64,000 nucleotides of DNA. It comes from Hyphomicrobiales bacterium (GTDB lineage Bacteria > Pseudomonadota > Alphaproteobacteria > Rhizobiales > Rhizobiaceae). Of this stretch, positions 52,734 through 62,144 are shown one piece after another; the stretch's first letter is position 1, and each line of letters opens with the position of its first letter. A program made the position numbers and the translations under genes. The notes under the pieces were generated by a model that was not told the DNA's origin, did not search any database, and saw nothing but the letters and a program-made list of their open reading frames with translations. The stretch lies in assembly GCA_900466575.1 (NCBI GenBank), contig UBMP01000007.1:62001-126000 (forward strand). The letters run 5' to 3'.

Positions 52734-53852
52734 ATGGAGAGCCGTGTGAGCAAGGGAAAAGGAGATATCGAATTGGCCGGCGTAGCCAAGAGCTACGACG
52801 AGCGGACCTATGCGGTTGACGGCATCAACCTGAAGATCCCGGATGGTGCCTATTGCTGCCTTCTCGGGCCTTCCGGCTGCGGCAAGAGCACGATCCTGCG
52901 CATGATCGCGGGCCACGAAGACCCGACGGTGGGTGAAATCCTCATCGGCGGCGAGGACGTGGTCGGTCTCGATCCGGTCGCACGCCGCACCGCCATGATG
53001 TTCCAGTCCTATGCGCTCTTCCCGCATCTGAGCGTTCGCGACAACGTCGCCTTTTCCCTGCGGGTCAAGGGCATGTCGAAGGCAGAGCGGGACAGGCGGA
53101 CCGAGGAGATGATGGAAAAGGTGCAAATCCTCGAATTTGCCGACCGCATCCCCTCCCAGCTGTCCGGTGGACAGCAGCAACGCGTCGCGCTGGCCCGCGC
53201 CGCCATCACTGAGCCGCGTGTGCTTCTCCTCGACGAGCCGCTGTCGGCACTCGACGAACACCTGCGGCTGAAGATGCGCGCCGAGCTCAGCCGGATGCAG
53301 CGCGCACTCGGGATTACCTTCATCCACGTCACGCATACGCAGCTGGAAGCGATTGCCCTCGCTGATATGGTCGTCGTGATGGACAAGGGCGTCATCCGGC
53401 AGGCGGGCTCCGCGCGCGAAATCTATGCCGCGCCGAAAGACCGGTACGTGGCGGAATTCATCGGTGGCCAGAACGTCATTTCCGGCAGGGTGAGAGGGCT
53501 GGGCGCCTCGGGCGCACGGCTGGAAGGGTCAGCCTTCCCCTCCGTCGACATCCCGATCCATGCCGGTCGGCGACTGGAGGACGGGCAGAGCATCGACATT
53601 GCGATCCGGCGCGACGAGATCAATCTTCTGCGGCCAGGACAAGCAGGCCTGCCCGGTGGCACCACCGGTGTCGAGGGCGCCATCGTCGGCGTCGAGTACC
53701 AGGGCAATTTCGTCAAGGTCTTGATGAATGCCGCCGGCGAGGACGAGTTCGTGGCCTATGTGCCGGAGCGGCGGTTCTTCGAGGATGACTTCCATGTCGG
53801 AGATCGTGTCTTTGCGGCCTGGCAGGTCGAGCATGCGCATCTATTGGTTTAA
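52734..53852 (+). CDS. PotA-like ABC ATPase
   Basis: A 372-residue ATPase. It has Walker [12 protein letters not shown], signature [14 protein letters not shown], Walker [14 protein letters not shown] and a C-terminal TOBE-like domain after residue 250. The annotated ATG abuts the permease stop. A GTG four codons in (52746) has a better-placed GGAG and may be the true start. It drives import together with the two permeases. Confidence 0.92.
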   Translation: MESRVSKGKGDIELAGVAKSYDERTYAVDGINLKIPDGAYCCLLGPSGCGKSTILRMIAGHEDPTVGEILIGGEDVVGLDPVARRTAMMFQSYALFPHLSVRDNVAFSLRVKGMSKAERDRRTEEMMEKVQILEFADRIPSQLSGGQQQRVALARAAITEPRVLLLDEPLSALDEHLRLKMRAELSRMQRALGITFIHVTHTQLEAIALADMVVVMDKGVIRQAGSAREIYAAPKDRYVAEFIGGQNVISGRVRGLGASGARLEGSAFPSVDIPIHAGRRLEDGQSIDIAIRRDEINLLRPGQAGLPGGTTGVEGAIVGVEYQGNFVKVLMNAAGEDEFVAYVPERRFFEDDFHVGDRVFAAWQVEHAHLLV

Positions 53853-53869
53853 CAGGTGAGGTGGGTGTT

Positions 53870-54343
53870 ATGGAAATCGGGTTCACGTTAAATGGTCGGC
53901 ATGTCGAGGTTTCCTGCAAGCCTTCGACGCTTCTGAGCGATCTCATCCGCGAGCAGTTGTCGCTCACGGGCACGCATGTCGGTTGCGACACGAGCCAGTG
54001 CGGGGCCTGCGTGGTTCATCTCAACGGCGACTCCGTGAAAAGCTGTACGGTACTGGCCGTTGCTGCGGATGACGGCGAGGTGCGCACGGTCGAGGGTCTC
54101 TGTGCAGTCGATGGGACCCTCCATCCCATGCAGCAGGCGTTCCATGAGAACCATGGTCTCCAGTGCGGCTTCTGCACCCCCGGTATGTTGATGAGCGCCA
54201 TCGACCTGGTGAAGCACATTCCCGATCCCACCGAAGCCGAGATCCGTGAATGGCTGGAAGGCAATATCTGCCGCTGCACGGGTTACCAGAACATCGTCAA
54301 GTCCATCATCGCTGGTGCCGCCGCCATGCGAACCGCATCCTGA
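53870..54343 (+). CDS. Molybdenum hydroxylase small [2Fe-2S] subunit (CoxS-like)
   Basis: A 157-residue subunit carrying two [2Fe-2S] clusters. The plant-type cluster uses C39, C44, C47 and C59 ([18 protein letters not shown]), the second C99, C102, C134 and C136 ([18 protein letters not shown]). It relays electrons from the molybdenum site to FAD. The start at 53870 lies 17 nt after the ATPase stop, behind GAGGTGG. Subunit order here is small, large, medium. Confidence 0.93.
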   Translation: MEIGFTLNGRHVEVSCKPSTLLSDLIREQLSLTGTHVGCDTSQCGACVVHLNGDSVKSCTVLAVAADDGEVRTVEGLCAVDGTLHPMQQAFHENHGLQCGFCTPGMLMSAIDLVKHIPDPTEAEIREWLEGNICRCTGYQNIVKSIIAGAAAMRTAS

Positions 54344-54354
54344 AGGAGAACACC

Positions 54355-56742
54355 ATGTCTGAAGTGATCGGAATTGGCGCCTCACCGAAGCGCAAGGAGG
54401 ATGCACGCTTCGTGCGCGGGCGCGGTACCTATGTCGCCGACATCAAGCGGCCCGATATGCTGGTGGGGGCATTCCTGCGCTCGCCACACGCCCACGCCTA
54501 TCTGAAGTCCGTCGACGTCTCGGATGCGCTGGCTGCCCCGGGCGTTGTCGCGGTCTACACGGGTGAGGATCTCAAGAAGGACAATGTCGGCGGTCTTCCC
54601 GTCGGTTGGGGGATTTCCGGGAAGGACGGCAATCCCATGAAGGAGCCCCCTCACCCGCCGATTGCCGTTGGCAAGGTGCGCTACGTCGGCGATGCGGTCG
54701 CCTTTGTCGTGGCCGAAACGACCGATCAGGCCGAAGCGGCGGCGGAACTGATCCGCGTTGATTACGACGTGCTCCCGGCGGTCGTCGGTGTCGTCGATGC
54801 GCTGCGTGCCGGGGCACCCGCCGTCTATGACGACATCGAAGATAATCTGTGCTGCGACTGGGACCTCGGCGATGCGGCAGCCGTGGAGGCGGCGTTCCGC
54901 GAGGCCGCTCATGTGGCCAGCGTCGAACTGGTCAACAACCGGCTGATCGGTAATCCGCTGGAGCCGCGGGCAGCAATCGGCGAATACAATTTCGCCACAG
55001 GCCAGTACACGCTGTGGACGACCAGCCAGTTCCCGCATGTCGTGCGTCTGCTGATGGGCGAATTCGTCCTGCATATTCCGCAGCACAAGTTGCGCGTTGT
55101 CGCCCCGGACGTCGGCGGTGGTTTTGGCGTCAAGCAGTTCCATTATGCCGAAGAGGCGATTGTCACCTGGGCAGCGGGCAAGCTTGGTCGGCCGGTGAAG
55201 TGGGTGGCGCGGCGCTCCGAGGGCTTCATCTCCGATGCCCATGGACGCGATCACGTCACGGAGGCGGAGCTGGCCGTTGACGAGAACGGCAAGTTTCTGG
55301 CCATGCGCGTCAAGACGCTGGCCAATATGGGCGCCTATCTTTCGACCTTCGGGCCGAACATTCCGACGAACCTCTATGCGCCTCTGCTTTCCGGCGTTTA
55401 CCGCATTCCGGCCATCTATTGCGAGGTGAAATGCGTTTTCACCAATACCGTGCCGGTTGATGCCTATCGTGGCGCCGGGCGTCCCGAGGCCACCTTCGTC
55501 GTCGAACGGCTGGTCGACCTTGCGGCACGCGAGATGGGGATCGACAAGATCGATATCCGCCGCCGCAACATGATCCCCAAGGAGGCCTATCCCTACCAGA
55601 CCCCTGTCATCGTCGAGTATGACAGCGGCGATCCGATGGGTTGCCTGGATCGTGCCGAAGAACTGGCCGATGTTGCCGGTTTCGAAGCCCGCCGGGCCGA
55701 AGCGGCGGCGCGCGGCAAGTTTCGCGGTCTCGGCGTTTCCACCTATGTCGAGGCCTGCGGTCTGGCCCCGTCCCGTCTGGCGATCGGCCTCGGCGCGCGA
55801 AGCGGGTTGTACGAAAGCGCCACCGTCCGCGTCCACCCTTCGGGCGCGGTGACCGTCCTCATCGGTACCCACAATCACGGGCAGGGACACGAGACCACGT
55901 TTGCGCAGATCGTGTCGCAGCAACTCGGTGTCCCCTTCCAGGACATCGACATCGTCTTCGGCGATACGGACCGCGTTCAGCACGGTCTGGGCACCTATGG
56001 TTCCCGTTCGCTCGTCGTGGGCGGTGCGGCACTGTCGAGGGCAGGCGACAAGGTCATCCTCAAGGGCCGCAAGATCGCCGCGCATCAGCTCGAAGCCTCG
56101 GTTGATGACATCATCTTCGAAAACGGAGAGTTCTCCGTTGCCGGGACCGACCGGAAGAAGACCTTCAAGGAAATCGCCGGCTCCGCCTACGTGCCGGGCA
56201 ACTATCCGCTCGAGACCCTCGAACCGGGACTTGAGGAACAGGCCTATTACGACCCCATCAACTTCACCTATCCGGGAGGCGCACACTTTGCCGAGATCGA
56301 GATCGATCCCGACACCGGCATTGTCACTCTGGAGCGTTACACCGCGGTCGACGACGTCGGTACGATCATCAACCCGATGATCGTTGAGGGGCAGCTGCAC
56401 GGGGGCATCGTCCAGGGGATCGGTCAGGCGCTTTTCGAGCACGGCGTCTATGACCAGTCGTCCGGTCAGCTCCTGTCCGGCTCGTTCATGGACTATTGCA
56501 TGCCGCGGGCCGATAACATGCCCCAGATCGTCCTCGAACCGCATTCCACCCCGTGTGCACACACGCCCATGGGTGTGAAGGGTTGCGGCGAATGTGGCAC
56601 GATCGGCTCGCCAGCCGCCGTGATGAGCGCGGTTGTCGATGCGCTGAAGCCGCTCGGCGTCAGCCATGTCGATATGCCGGCAACGCCCAATCATATCTGG
56701 AACATCATTCGCAACTCACGCGCCCAGATCGCGGCCGAGTGA
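54355..56742 (+). CDS. Molybdenum hydroxylase large subunit (form-II CoxL-like)
   Basis: A 795-residue xanthine-oxidase-family subunit that binds the molybdopterin-cytosine dinucleotide cofactor. It has the N-terminal a/b-hammerhead (RKEDARFVRGRGTYVADI), GGGFGVKQ, the AYRGAGR motif at 370-376 and the catalytic E746 in GVKGCGECGTIG. AYRGAGR, not AYxCSFR, marks a form-II protein, so it is not a true CO dehydrogenase; it should hydroxylate a carbon next to nitrogen or an aldehyde. It follows CoxS by 11 nt behind GAAGGAG. Confidence 0.93.
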   Translation: MSEVIGIGASPKRKEDARFVRGRGTYVADIKRPDMLVGAFLRSPHAHAYLKSVDVSDALAAPGVVAVYTGEDLKKDNVGGLPVGWGISGKDGNPMKEPPHPPIAVGKVRYVGDAVAFVVAETTDQAEAAAELIRVDYDVLPAVVGVVDALRAGAPAVYDDIEDNLCCDWDLGDAAAVEAAFREAAHVASVELVNNRLIGNPLEPRAAIGEYNFATGQYTLWTTSQFPHVVRLLMGEFVLHIPQHKLRVVAPDVGGGFGVKQFHYAEEAIVTWAAGKLGRPVKWVARRSEGFISDAHGRDHVTEAELAVDENGKFLAMRVKTLANMGAYLSTFGPNIPTNLYAPLLSGVYRIPAIYCEVKCVFTNTVPVDAYRGAGRPEATFVVERLVDLAAREMGIDKIDIRRRNMIPKEAYPYQTPVIVEYDSGDPMGCLDRAEELADVAGFEARRAEAAARGKFRGLGVSTYVEACGLAPSRLAIGLGARSGLYESATVRVHPSGAVTVLIGTHNHGQGHETTFAQIVSQQLGVPFQDIDIVFGDTDRVQHGLGTYGSRSLVVGGAALSRAGDKVILKGRKIAAHQLEASVDDIIFENGEFSVAGTDRKKTFKEIAGSAYVPGNYPLETLEPGLEEQAYYDPINFTYPGGAHFAEIEIDPDTGIVTLERYTAVDDVGTIINPMIVEGQLHGGIVQGIGQALFEHGVYDQSSGQLLSGSFMDYCMPRADNMPQIVLEPHSTPCAHTPMGVKGCGECGTIGSPAAVMSAVVDALKPLGVSHVDMPATPNHIWNIIRNSRAQIAAE

Positions 56743-56754
56743 AGGAGGAACTCC

Positions 56755-57561
56755 ATGCAGTCGTTCAGTTATCACAAGCCCGGGACGGTCACGGATGCTG
56801 CCAGCCTGCTCGCCGCCCGCGACAATGCCGCTCTGCTCGCCGGGGGGATGACTCTGCTCCCGACCATGAAGCAGCGTCTGGCAGCACCGGACGATATCAT
56901 CGATCTTGCGGCAATCCGTGAGCTTTCGGGTATCACGATGGAGGGCGAGGACCTCGTTATCGGGGCTATGACCCGGCACGCCGATGTGGCGGGCTCGGAT
57001 CTCGTAAAAGAGGTCTTGCCGGCCCTTGCGGGGCTTGCCTCGCGTATCGGCGATCAGCAGGTGCGCCACCGTGGCACCATTGGCGGATCGATCTCCAACA
57101 ACGACCCGGCGGCGGATTATCCCGCTGCAATCCTGGCGCTTAACGCGACGATCGTCACGAGCCAGCGCGCCATTGCGGCAGACGATTTCTTCGTCGGTCT
57201 GTTCGAGACGGCCTTGCGCCCCGGCGAGATCGTAACAGCGATCCGGTTTCCGCGGGCCAAGCGTGCCGCTTATGCCAAGTTTCCCAACCCTGCATCCCGT
57301 TATGCCATCGCGGGTGTCTTCGTGGCGCAAACAGGCGGCGCGGTGCGTGTGGCGGTGACCGGCGCTGCTCCATTCGTCTTCCGGGCGACTGACGTGGAAG
57401 CGGCTCTGTCGGCCAACTACGCGGTCGAGGCGCTGGAGCGCCTTTCGATCGATACGCAGGATCTCATGTCGGACATTCATGCCGACCGTGAGTACCGTGG
57501 ACATCTGGTGATGGTGATGGCACGCCGGGCCGTTGCCGAGAGCCTGAAGCGCTCCGGCTGA
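56755..57561 (+). CDS. Molybdenum hydroxylase FAD subunit (CoxM-like)
   Basis: A 268-residue FAD-binding subunit. The FAD motifs are LLAGGMTLLPTMKQRL near residue 30 and RHRGTIGGSISNNDPAADYPA near residue 105. It passes electrons from the iron-sulfur clusters to an acceptor. The ATG at 56755 follows AAGGAGG, 12 nt after the large subunit. The 146-nt gap downstream shows no gene. Confidence 0.93.
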   Translation: MQSFSYHKPGTVTDAASLLAARDNAALLAGGMTLLPTMKQRLAAPDDIIDLAAIRELSGITMEGEDLVIGAMTRHADVAGSDLVKEVLPALAGLASRIGDQQVRHRGTIGGSISNNDPAADYPAAILALNATIVTSQRAIAADDFFVGLFETALRPGEIVTAIRFPRAKRAAYAKFPNPASRYAIAGVFVAQTGGAVRVAVTGAAPFVFRATDVEAALSANYAVEALERLSIDTQDLMSDIHADREYRGHLVMVMARRAVAESLKRSG

Positions 57562-57707
57562 ATTCCGACCCCATCCACAGATCTGAATGCGCACCGGACG
57601 GTCCCCCGCCCGGTACGGATGGACTGTCATGCCCAAAAGGCAAGCTGCCAGACCTGCGCCCAGCAACCAGAGCCCGGCAGCGCCTGAACCGCGCAAAGGA
57701 AATTCCA

Positions 57708-58559
57708 GTGCAAGAACATGACGACGTGCCCTCGACCTTCTGGAGCATGGATCAGGCCGACAGGGACAGTGCCTACAACAATTCCAAAGCCGTCGCGGAC
57801 AGCGCGGAGCGGCTGGCCGACTGGGAGCGTCGCAGTCATGCATGCCGTGTAGCCGATGATGCCCGAACGGACATCCGCTATGGCGACCTGCCGAACAACT
57901 GCTTCGACTACTTCCCCTCCGGCGAGCAAGGCGCTCCGCTCTTCGTTTTCGTGCATGGCGGCTACTGGCAGAGAAACAGCAAGAACATCTTTGCCTTCGT
58001 ATCGAGCGGCCCGCGTGCCCGAGGCATCGACGTCGCCACCATTGGCTATACGCTTGCCCCTAAAGCCAGCCTCTCGGATATCGTGGCCGAGGTCTTTCAG
58101 GCGGTCGATAGCATTCGCAGTCACGCCGCGGCACTGAAATTCGACCCGGATCGTGTCTATGTCGGCGGATGGTCGGCGGGCGGGCACCTGGCAACGATGT
58201 GTGCGTCGCTTCCGGCCGTTAGGGGCGTCCTGTCGATCAGCGGCATTTTCGATCTGGCGCCGATCTCGCTGACCTATCTCAACGAGAACCTGCAGTTGAC
58301 CCGCGACGAAATCCTGCGGCTTTCGCCGATCAACATGCTGGCGGACCTGAAGGCGCCGGTATCCCTGTTCGTCGGCGGTGAGGAACTGCCCGAACTGCAG
58401 CGCCAGTCCCGCGACTATGCGCGCCGGGCGCAGGCCGAGGGCCACGCCGCGACCTTTACCGTCATTCCCGGATGCAACCACTACACCATCATGGAGCAGC
58501 TGGCATCGCCCGAGGGCGCTTTGACCGCCGCGCTCGCCGACATGGTCGCCATGCCCTGA
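57708..58559 (+). CDS. Alpha/beta hydrolase (kynurenine formamidase/esterase-like)
   Basis: A 283-residue alpha/beta hydrolase. The oxyanion-hole motif HGGYW (83-87) and nucleophile S156 in GGWSAGG are typical of the hormone-sensitive-lipase/arylformamidase group; H258 in GCNHY fits the catalytic histidine. The GTG start at 57708 follows AAAGGAAATTCCAG; no ATG is near. It probably opens an amide, lactam or ester made by the molybdenum hydroxylase. The exact bond is inferred from context. Confidence 0.88.
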   Translation: MQEHDDVPSTFWSMDQADRDSAYNNSKAVADSAERLADWERRSHACRVADDARTDIRYGDLPNNCFDYFPSGEQGAPLFVFVHGGYWQRNSKNIFAFVSSGPRARGIDVATIGYTLAPKASLSDIVAEVFQAVDSIRSHAAALKFDPDRVYVGGWSAGGHLATMCASLPAVRGVLSISGIFDLAPISLTYLNENLQLTRDEILRLSPINMLADLKAPVSLFVGGEELPELQRQSRDYARRAQAEGHAATFTVIPGCNHYTIMEQLASPEGALTAALADMVAMP

Positions 58560-58677
58560 CACCGCGACGACGCTGAACACTCACGCTCGGCAGCGACATT
58601 GGCCAACATTCGCTGGCGCCGGAATGGACGGTGGATGTCTCGGGACCGCCGACCTGCCGGAGAAACTAGGAAAGCAG

Positions 58678-59127
58678 ATGGAACTCAAGGACACTCTCAC
58701 CATAGCGGCACCGGTCGAGGCCGTGTTTGCGGCTCTCACCGATCCTGAAACCGTGCGGGCCTGCATCCCCGGTTGTGAGAGCCTGGTGCCCGTCACCGCG
58801 ACCGAGCTGCAGGCACGTGTTGCACTGAAACTCGGCCCCGTCAAAGCTCGCTTTTCCGGGCTTGTCGAACTCGATGTCAGCGCGGCGCCCCAGCGGATCA
58901 GGCTGTCTGGCAGAGGTGACGGCGGGATTGCCGGCTTTGCTCAAGGGGGCGCCGATGTGGAGCTTCTCGCCGACGGTCAAACGACGATCCTGACCTACGT
59001 CGCCAAGGCCGAGATCGGCGGCAAGATCGCCCAGATGGGCGCCCGCCTGATCGACGGCACTGCCCGCAAACTCGCCTCCGAGTTCTTCACCGACTTCAAA
59101 ACCATCGTCGAAGACGCCAGCCGATAA
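58678..59127 (+). CDS. CoxG-like SRPBCC protein
   Basis: A 149-residue CO-dehydrogenase subunit G-like protein of the START/SRPBCC fold (ELKDTLTIAAPVEAVFAALTDPETVRACIPGCESL; SGRGDGGIAGFAQGGADVEL). Proteins of this family accompany molybdenum hydroxylases and may recruit them to the membrane. The start at 58678 follows CTAGGAAAG; the frame extends to 58624. It ends the operon. The 145-nt gap after it shows nothing clear. Confidence 0.88.
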   Translation: MELKDTLTIAAPVEAVFAALTDPETVRACIPGCESLVPVTATELQARVALKLGPVKARFSGLVELDVSAAPQRIRLSGRGDGGIAGFAQGGADVELLADGQTTILTYVAKAEIGGKIAQMGARLIDGTARKLASEFFTDFKTIVEDASR

Positions 59128-59272
59128 TCGTCGGTAAATTGGAAAGGTTGCTTAGGGCGGTGTATATTCGCCTTGCGCGCCTTATCGCACATCGTGTCGA
59201 CATAGGCTTGTCGAGGCGAACCCAGTTGATCCCGTAGGTCGGTTTGCGGGGCTTTTGGACCTCTTTGCCGGC

Positions 59273-59674
59273 TCAGGATGTCCCGCTTCCAGGCGGCATC
59301 AAGGTCGAAAAATGATGAAGCGCGATGAGCCATTCGCCTTCGGTTTCCACCACGACAAGCGAAGAGCGGACCCTGTTGTGCACGATCCTGCCGTCCAGAT
59401 GACGATTGACGATGTCGCCGAAACCCTGCGCGATGAACACGCCCTCACCTAATGGACGGATATGCTGATCGACCAGCGACAGCGTTACCCCCTGGAGGAA
59501 GGTCTCATAGGAGCCGAAATACTCTTCAACCTCAGGGCGTCCGACATAGAGGCGCGGGAGCAACCCGAAAAAAACGGCGTCGCTGGTGTAGATCCGGGCG
59601 AGCGCCTTGCTGTCCCAGGACGCTGCCGCATCGTTCCATCGCTGCTGTATCTCAGTGAGAACCATATCATGCAT
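59273..59674 (-). CDS. NTF2-fold (DUF4440-like) protein
   Basis: A 133-residue NTF2-fold protein (ALARIYTSDAVFFGLLPRLYVGRPEVEEYF; VVVETEGEWLIALHHFSTLMP). It stands alone between two operons, on the minus strand, and carries no signal peptide. The ATG at 59674 or 59665 may be used; neither has a clear ribosome site. The function is unknown. Confidence 0.7.
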   Translation of the reverse strand: MHDMVLTEIQQRWNDAAASWDSKALARIYTSDAVFFGLLPRLYVGRPEVEEYFGSYETFLQGVTLSLVDQHIRPLGEGVFIAQGFGDIVNRHLDGRIVHNRVRSSLVVVETEGEWLIALHHFSTLMPPGSGTS

Positions 59675-59769
59675 TTGAAAACAGACGCTCTCGTACGAAG
59701 GAGGCGCTGCGGCCGCCGTCGTGGGTTATGTTGCGGGTTTGGTATCGGGTTACGACATGGCGGCGCCGG

Positions 59770-59795
59770 GCCGTCAGCGGTTGTCCGCTGACGGC
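59770..59795 (-). terminator. Perfect hairpin terminator
   Basis: GCCGTCAGCGG (59770-59780) is fully complementary to CCGCTGACGGC (59785-59795) around a TTGT loop. It lies 17 nt past the stop of the lactonase-like gene. There is no U tract, but the 11-bp stem is strong. Confidence 0.7.
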
Positions 59796-59811
59796 AGCGT
59801 GCCTTTAAGGA

Positions 59812-60600
59812 TCAGTCGTAATAGTCGGCGGGCGCCTTCTTGAACGTCTGCCAGGTTTCCATGTCGTGGCCCGGAACGACGATCGCGTTTTCCTTTTCGA
59901 CGATCCGCCGCAGCCGCCGCACGGAGGCTGCCGCTTCCCGTGCCGAGGTTAGCGCGCCGGGCAGGCACTTTTCGTTCCAGTGATCCATCGTGTAGGCCGC
60001 GTCGATCGCCAGCAGGATGGGACCGCTATTCGGCAGGCGAACCATGATCGACTGATGTCCGGGCGTGTGGCCCGGCGACAGGAACGTCTGCACGCTTCCG
60101 TCGCCAAAGACGTCGTACTGGTCTTCGTCTTCCATCACGTCCCAGGTGATGCCGTCCTTGGTCAGGTCTTTCTTGATATAGCCGCCCTGCATGAACCAGT
60201 CGGCGGAGAAAGCCCAGTCGATCTCGCGGCGTTGCACGAGATGGCGCGCCTTGGGGAAATTGCCGCAAGCGCCGGAATGATCGAGGTGCAGATGCGAATG
60301 GAGCACGAACTTGATGTCATCGGGCTTCATGCCGATCTTGGCGAGCTGGTTCACGCATCCTTCGGCCGGGTCCATGATCGGGTAGTATTTCTTGGTCGTC
60401 TCACCCCACCAGCCTTCCGGATCGTGAGCCGCCTCCACGGCCGTGCCGCCATCGATGACGATGTTGCCCTTCGGGTGAACGATCAGATACCACGGTATCG
60501 GTGTGAAGAACGGTTCCTGACTGTAGCCGAGCTTGATGTCGACTTCCTTCTGCCGGATCTGGCCGGTCTGGAACATGTAGAGCCTGATATCTGTGCTCAT
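59812..60600 (-). CDS. MBL-fold lactonase-like enzyme (AttM/AiiA family)
   Basis: A 262-residue MBL-fold hydrolase that looks like the N-acyl-homoserine-lactone lactonases AiiA and AttM/BlcC. The metal site is H103-x-H105-x-D107-H108 in HSHLHLDHSG, then H178 (SPGHTPGH), D200 (AIDAAY) and the C-terminal PGHDME. No signal peptide, so it is cytoplasmic. It is the last gene of the minus-strand operon with a ribose-type importer. The ligand may be a lactone, such as a sugar-acid lactone or gamma-butyrolactone, rather than a signal. Confidence 0.88.
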   Translation of the reverse strand: MSTDIRLYMFQTGQIRQKEVDIKLGYSQEPFFTPIPWYLIVHPKGNIVIDGGTAVEAAHDPEGWWGETTKKYYPIMDPAEGCVNQLAKIGMKPDDIKFVLHSHLHLDHSGACGNFPKARHLVQRREIDWAFSADWFMQGGYIKKDLTKDGITWDVMEDEDQYDVFGDGSVQTFLSPGHTPGHQSIMVRLPNSGPILLAIDAAYTMDHWNEKCLPGALTSAREAAASVRRLRRIVEKENAIVVPGHDMETWQTFKKAPADYYD

Positions 60601-60631
60601 GGGTATCCTCCTCTCGTGAATAGGCTGCGGC

Positions 60632-62134
60632 TTACGCCGCGGTTTTCGACTTGCCGCTAAGCGTCACAGCCAGAAGCTCATCGTATGTCCAATCGGTCTT
60701 CGGTGCTTCCGCGACGCGGTTGCCGTCGTGAATGACCATTACGCGATCTGCCAGTGCCAGCGTCTCGCGCAATGACGACGACACAAGCAACACCGCCGCG
60801 CCATCCTGCGCAAGCTGCAGGATGATGTCGTAGATTTCCTTGATCGCGCCGACATCGACGCCGTTCGTCGGCTCAACGATGATGTAGAGCGACGCGCCGG
60901 CGCTCATCCATTTGCCGATGACGACCTTTTGCTGGTTGCCGCCCGAAAAGAAGCGGACCTGGATGGCGGCGTTGCGCGGACGCACCGCAAGCTGGTCCAT
61001 CACATCATCGGCATAACGCCTCATCGCGCCGGGACGGATGGTCAGGAGACGCTCCAGCCTGTTCAGCACCGGCAGGCAGATATTCTCGGCAACGGAATGC
61101 GACGGAAAGAGCGCCTGCTTCCGCCGGTCCTCGGGGATGAGGGCGACGCCCGAACGGCGGGCAGCAATCGGGGTTCCGACGTCAATGGACTTGCCATGCA
61201 GGCTGACGGTGCCCGTATGGCGAACCACGCCACCGAGGGCGCGCGCCACATCTTCCATTCCACCGCCGACCGGCCCGGTGACGCCCAGAACTTCACCTGC
61301 GCGGATGGTGAAGGAGAGCGGCGAAAGGTTGGCCGTCGCGAGCTCCGTCACCTCCAGAAGCACCTCCGGGCGGACGCGGCTGCCGTCATTATGGGTCGTC
61401 AGCTCCGCGCGGTTGCGATCGACCATCAGCTCGGTCACCCGATCCTCGGTCACCTCACCCCGGTTGAGCGTGCCGGAGACGAGTCCGCCGCGCAGGATGG
61501 TCGCACGATCGCAGATCTCCTGCACCTCCCTGAGGCGGTGGGAAATGTAGACAATGGCAACGCCCTGTTTCTTGAAGCGCTCGATGATGCGGAAAAGGAC
61601 TTCCGATTCCGTGGCCGAGAGGCGGGCTGTCGGCTCATCCAGTACGATCAGCTTGTAGCGACGGTGGAACAGTGTCGCCAGCGTAACCAACTGCATCTCC
61701 GCTGCCGAAAGCGTGCCGGCTATGCGGTGCGCATCGAGATCAATGCCCATTTCGGCCAGGATCGCAGTCGCTTCGTCGTGGATCGCCCTGTTGCTTACGC
61801 CGAACCGACCCGGTTCGTTGCCAAGCAGGATATTCTGTCCGACGGTGAAGCTCGAAACGAGTTCGGCGTCCTGATAGACGGCGCCGAGACCCAGCCGGTG
61901 CGCTTCGGGCGGGCTGGAGACCCGTACCGGCGCGCCCTCAAGGAGGATTTCGCCGGCGCTCGGTGAGTAGACGCCGGTCAGGATCTTGATCAGGGTCGAC
62001 TTGCCGGCGCCGTTTTCACCCAGCAGGCCGTGGACCTCGCCGGCGAGAAAGCTGAGGCTCACGCCTTTCAGCGCCTTCGTGCCGGCGAATTCCTTCTCAA
62101 GGTTCTTCAGTTCGACAAGTGCTGTTCCGCTCAT
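60632..62134 (-). CDS. Ribose-type ABC importer ATPase (RbsA/MglA-like)
   Basis: A 500-residue double ATPase. The first half has Walker A GLLGENGAGKST and Walker B LIVLDEPTARL with the signature LSAAEMQLV. The second half lacks a Walker A (GPVGGGMED) as usual, keeps FSGGNQQKVV, but its Walker B reads LYIIVEPTNGVDVG, with Val where Asp is expected. The start at 62134 is chosen over 62188 as it matches the family N-terminus. It lies 10 nt after the permease. Confidence 0.9.
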   Translation of the reverse strand: MSGTALVELKNLEKEFAGTKALKGVSLSFLAGEVHGLLGENGAGKSTLIKILTGVYSPSAGEILLEGAPVRVSSPPEAHRLGLGAVYQDAELVSSFTVGQNILLGNEPGRFGVSNRAIHDEATAILAEMGIDLDAHRIAGTLSAAEMQLVTLATLFHRRYKLIVLDEPTARLSATESEVLFRIIERFKKQGVAIVYISHRLREVQEICDRATILRGGLVSGTLNRGEVTEDRVTELMVDRNRAELTTHNDGSRVRPEVLLEVTELATANLSPLSFTIRAGEVLGVTGPVGGGMEDVARALGGVVRHTGTVSLHGKSIDVGTPIAARRSGVALIPEDRRKQALFPSHSVAENICLPVLNRLERLLTIRPGAMRRYADDVMDQLAVRPRNAAIQVRFFSGGNQQKVVIGKWMSAGASLYIIVEPTNGVDVGAIKEIYDIILQLAQDGAAVLLVSSSLRETLALADRVMVIHDGNRVAEAPKTDWTYDELLAVTLSGKSKTAA

Positions 62135-62144
62135 GGCTCTCACC

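Noticed and set aside
49580-53852. Spermidine/putrescine importer as a firm function
   Set aside because: PotABCD-like systems vary in ligand, and the co-transcribed molybdenum hydroxylase points elsewhere.
54382-56694. 770-codon minus-strand open frame
   Set aside because: It is antisense to the molybdenum hydroxylase large subunit and has no recognisable domain.
53870-57561. True aerobic CO dehydrogenase (CoxMSL)
   Set aside because: The large subunit has AYRGAGR and the order small-large-medium; both are form-II features, and the AYxCSFR loop of real CO dehydrogenase is missing.
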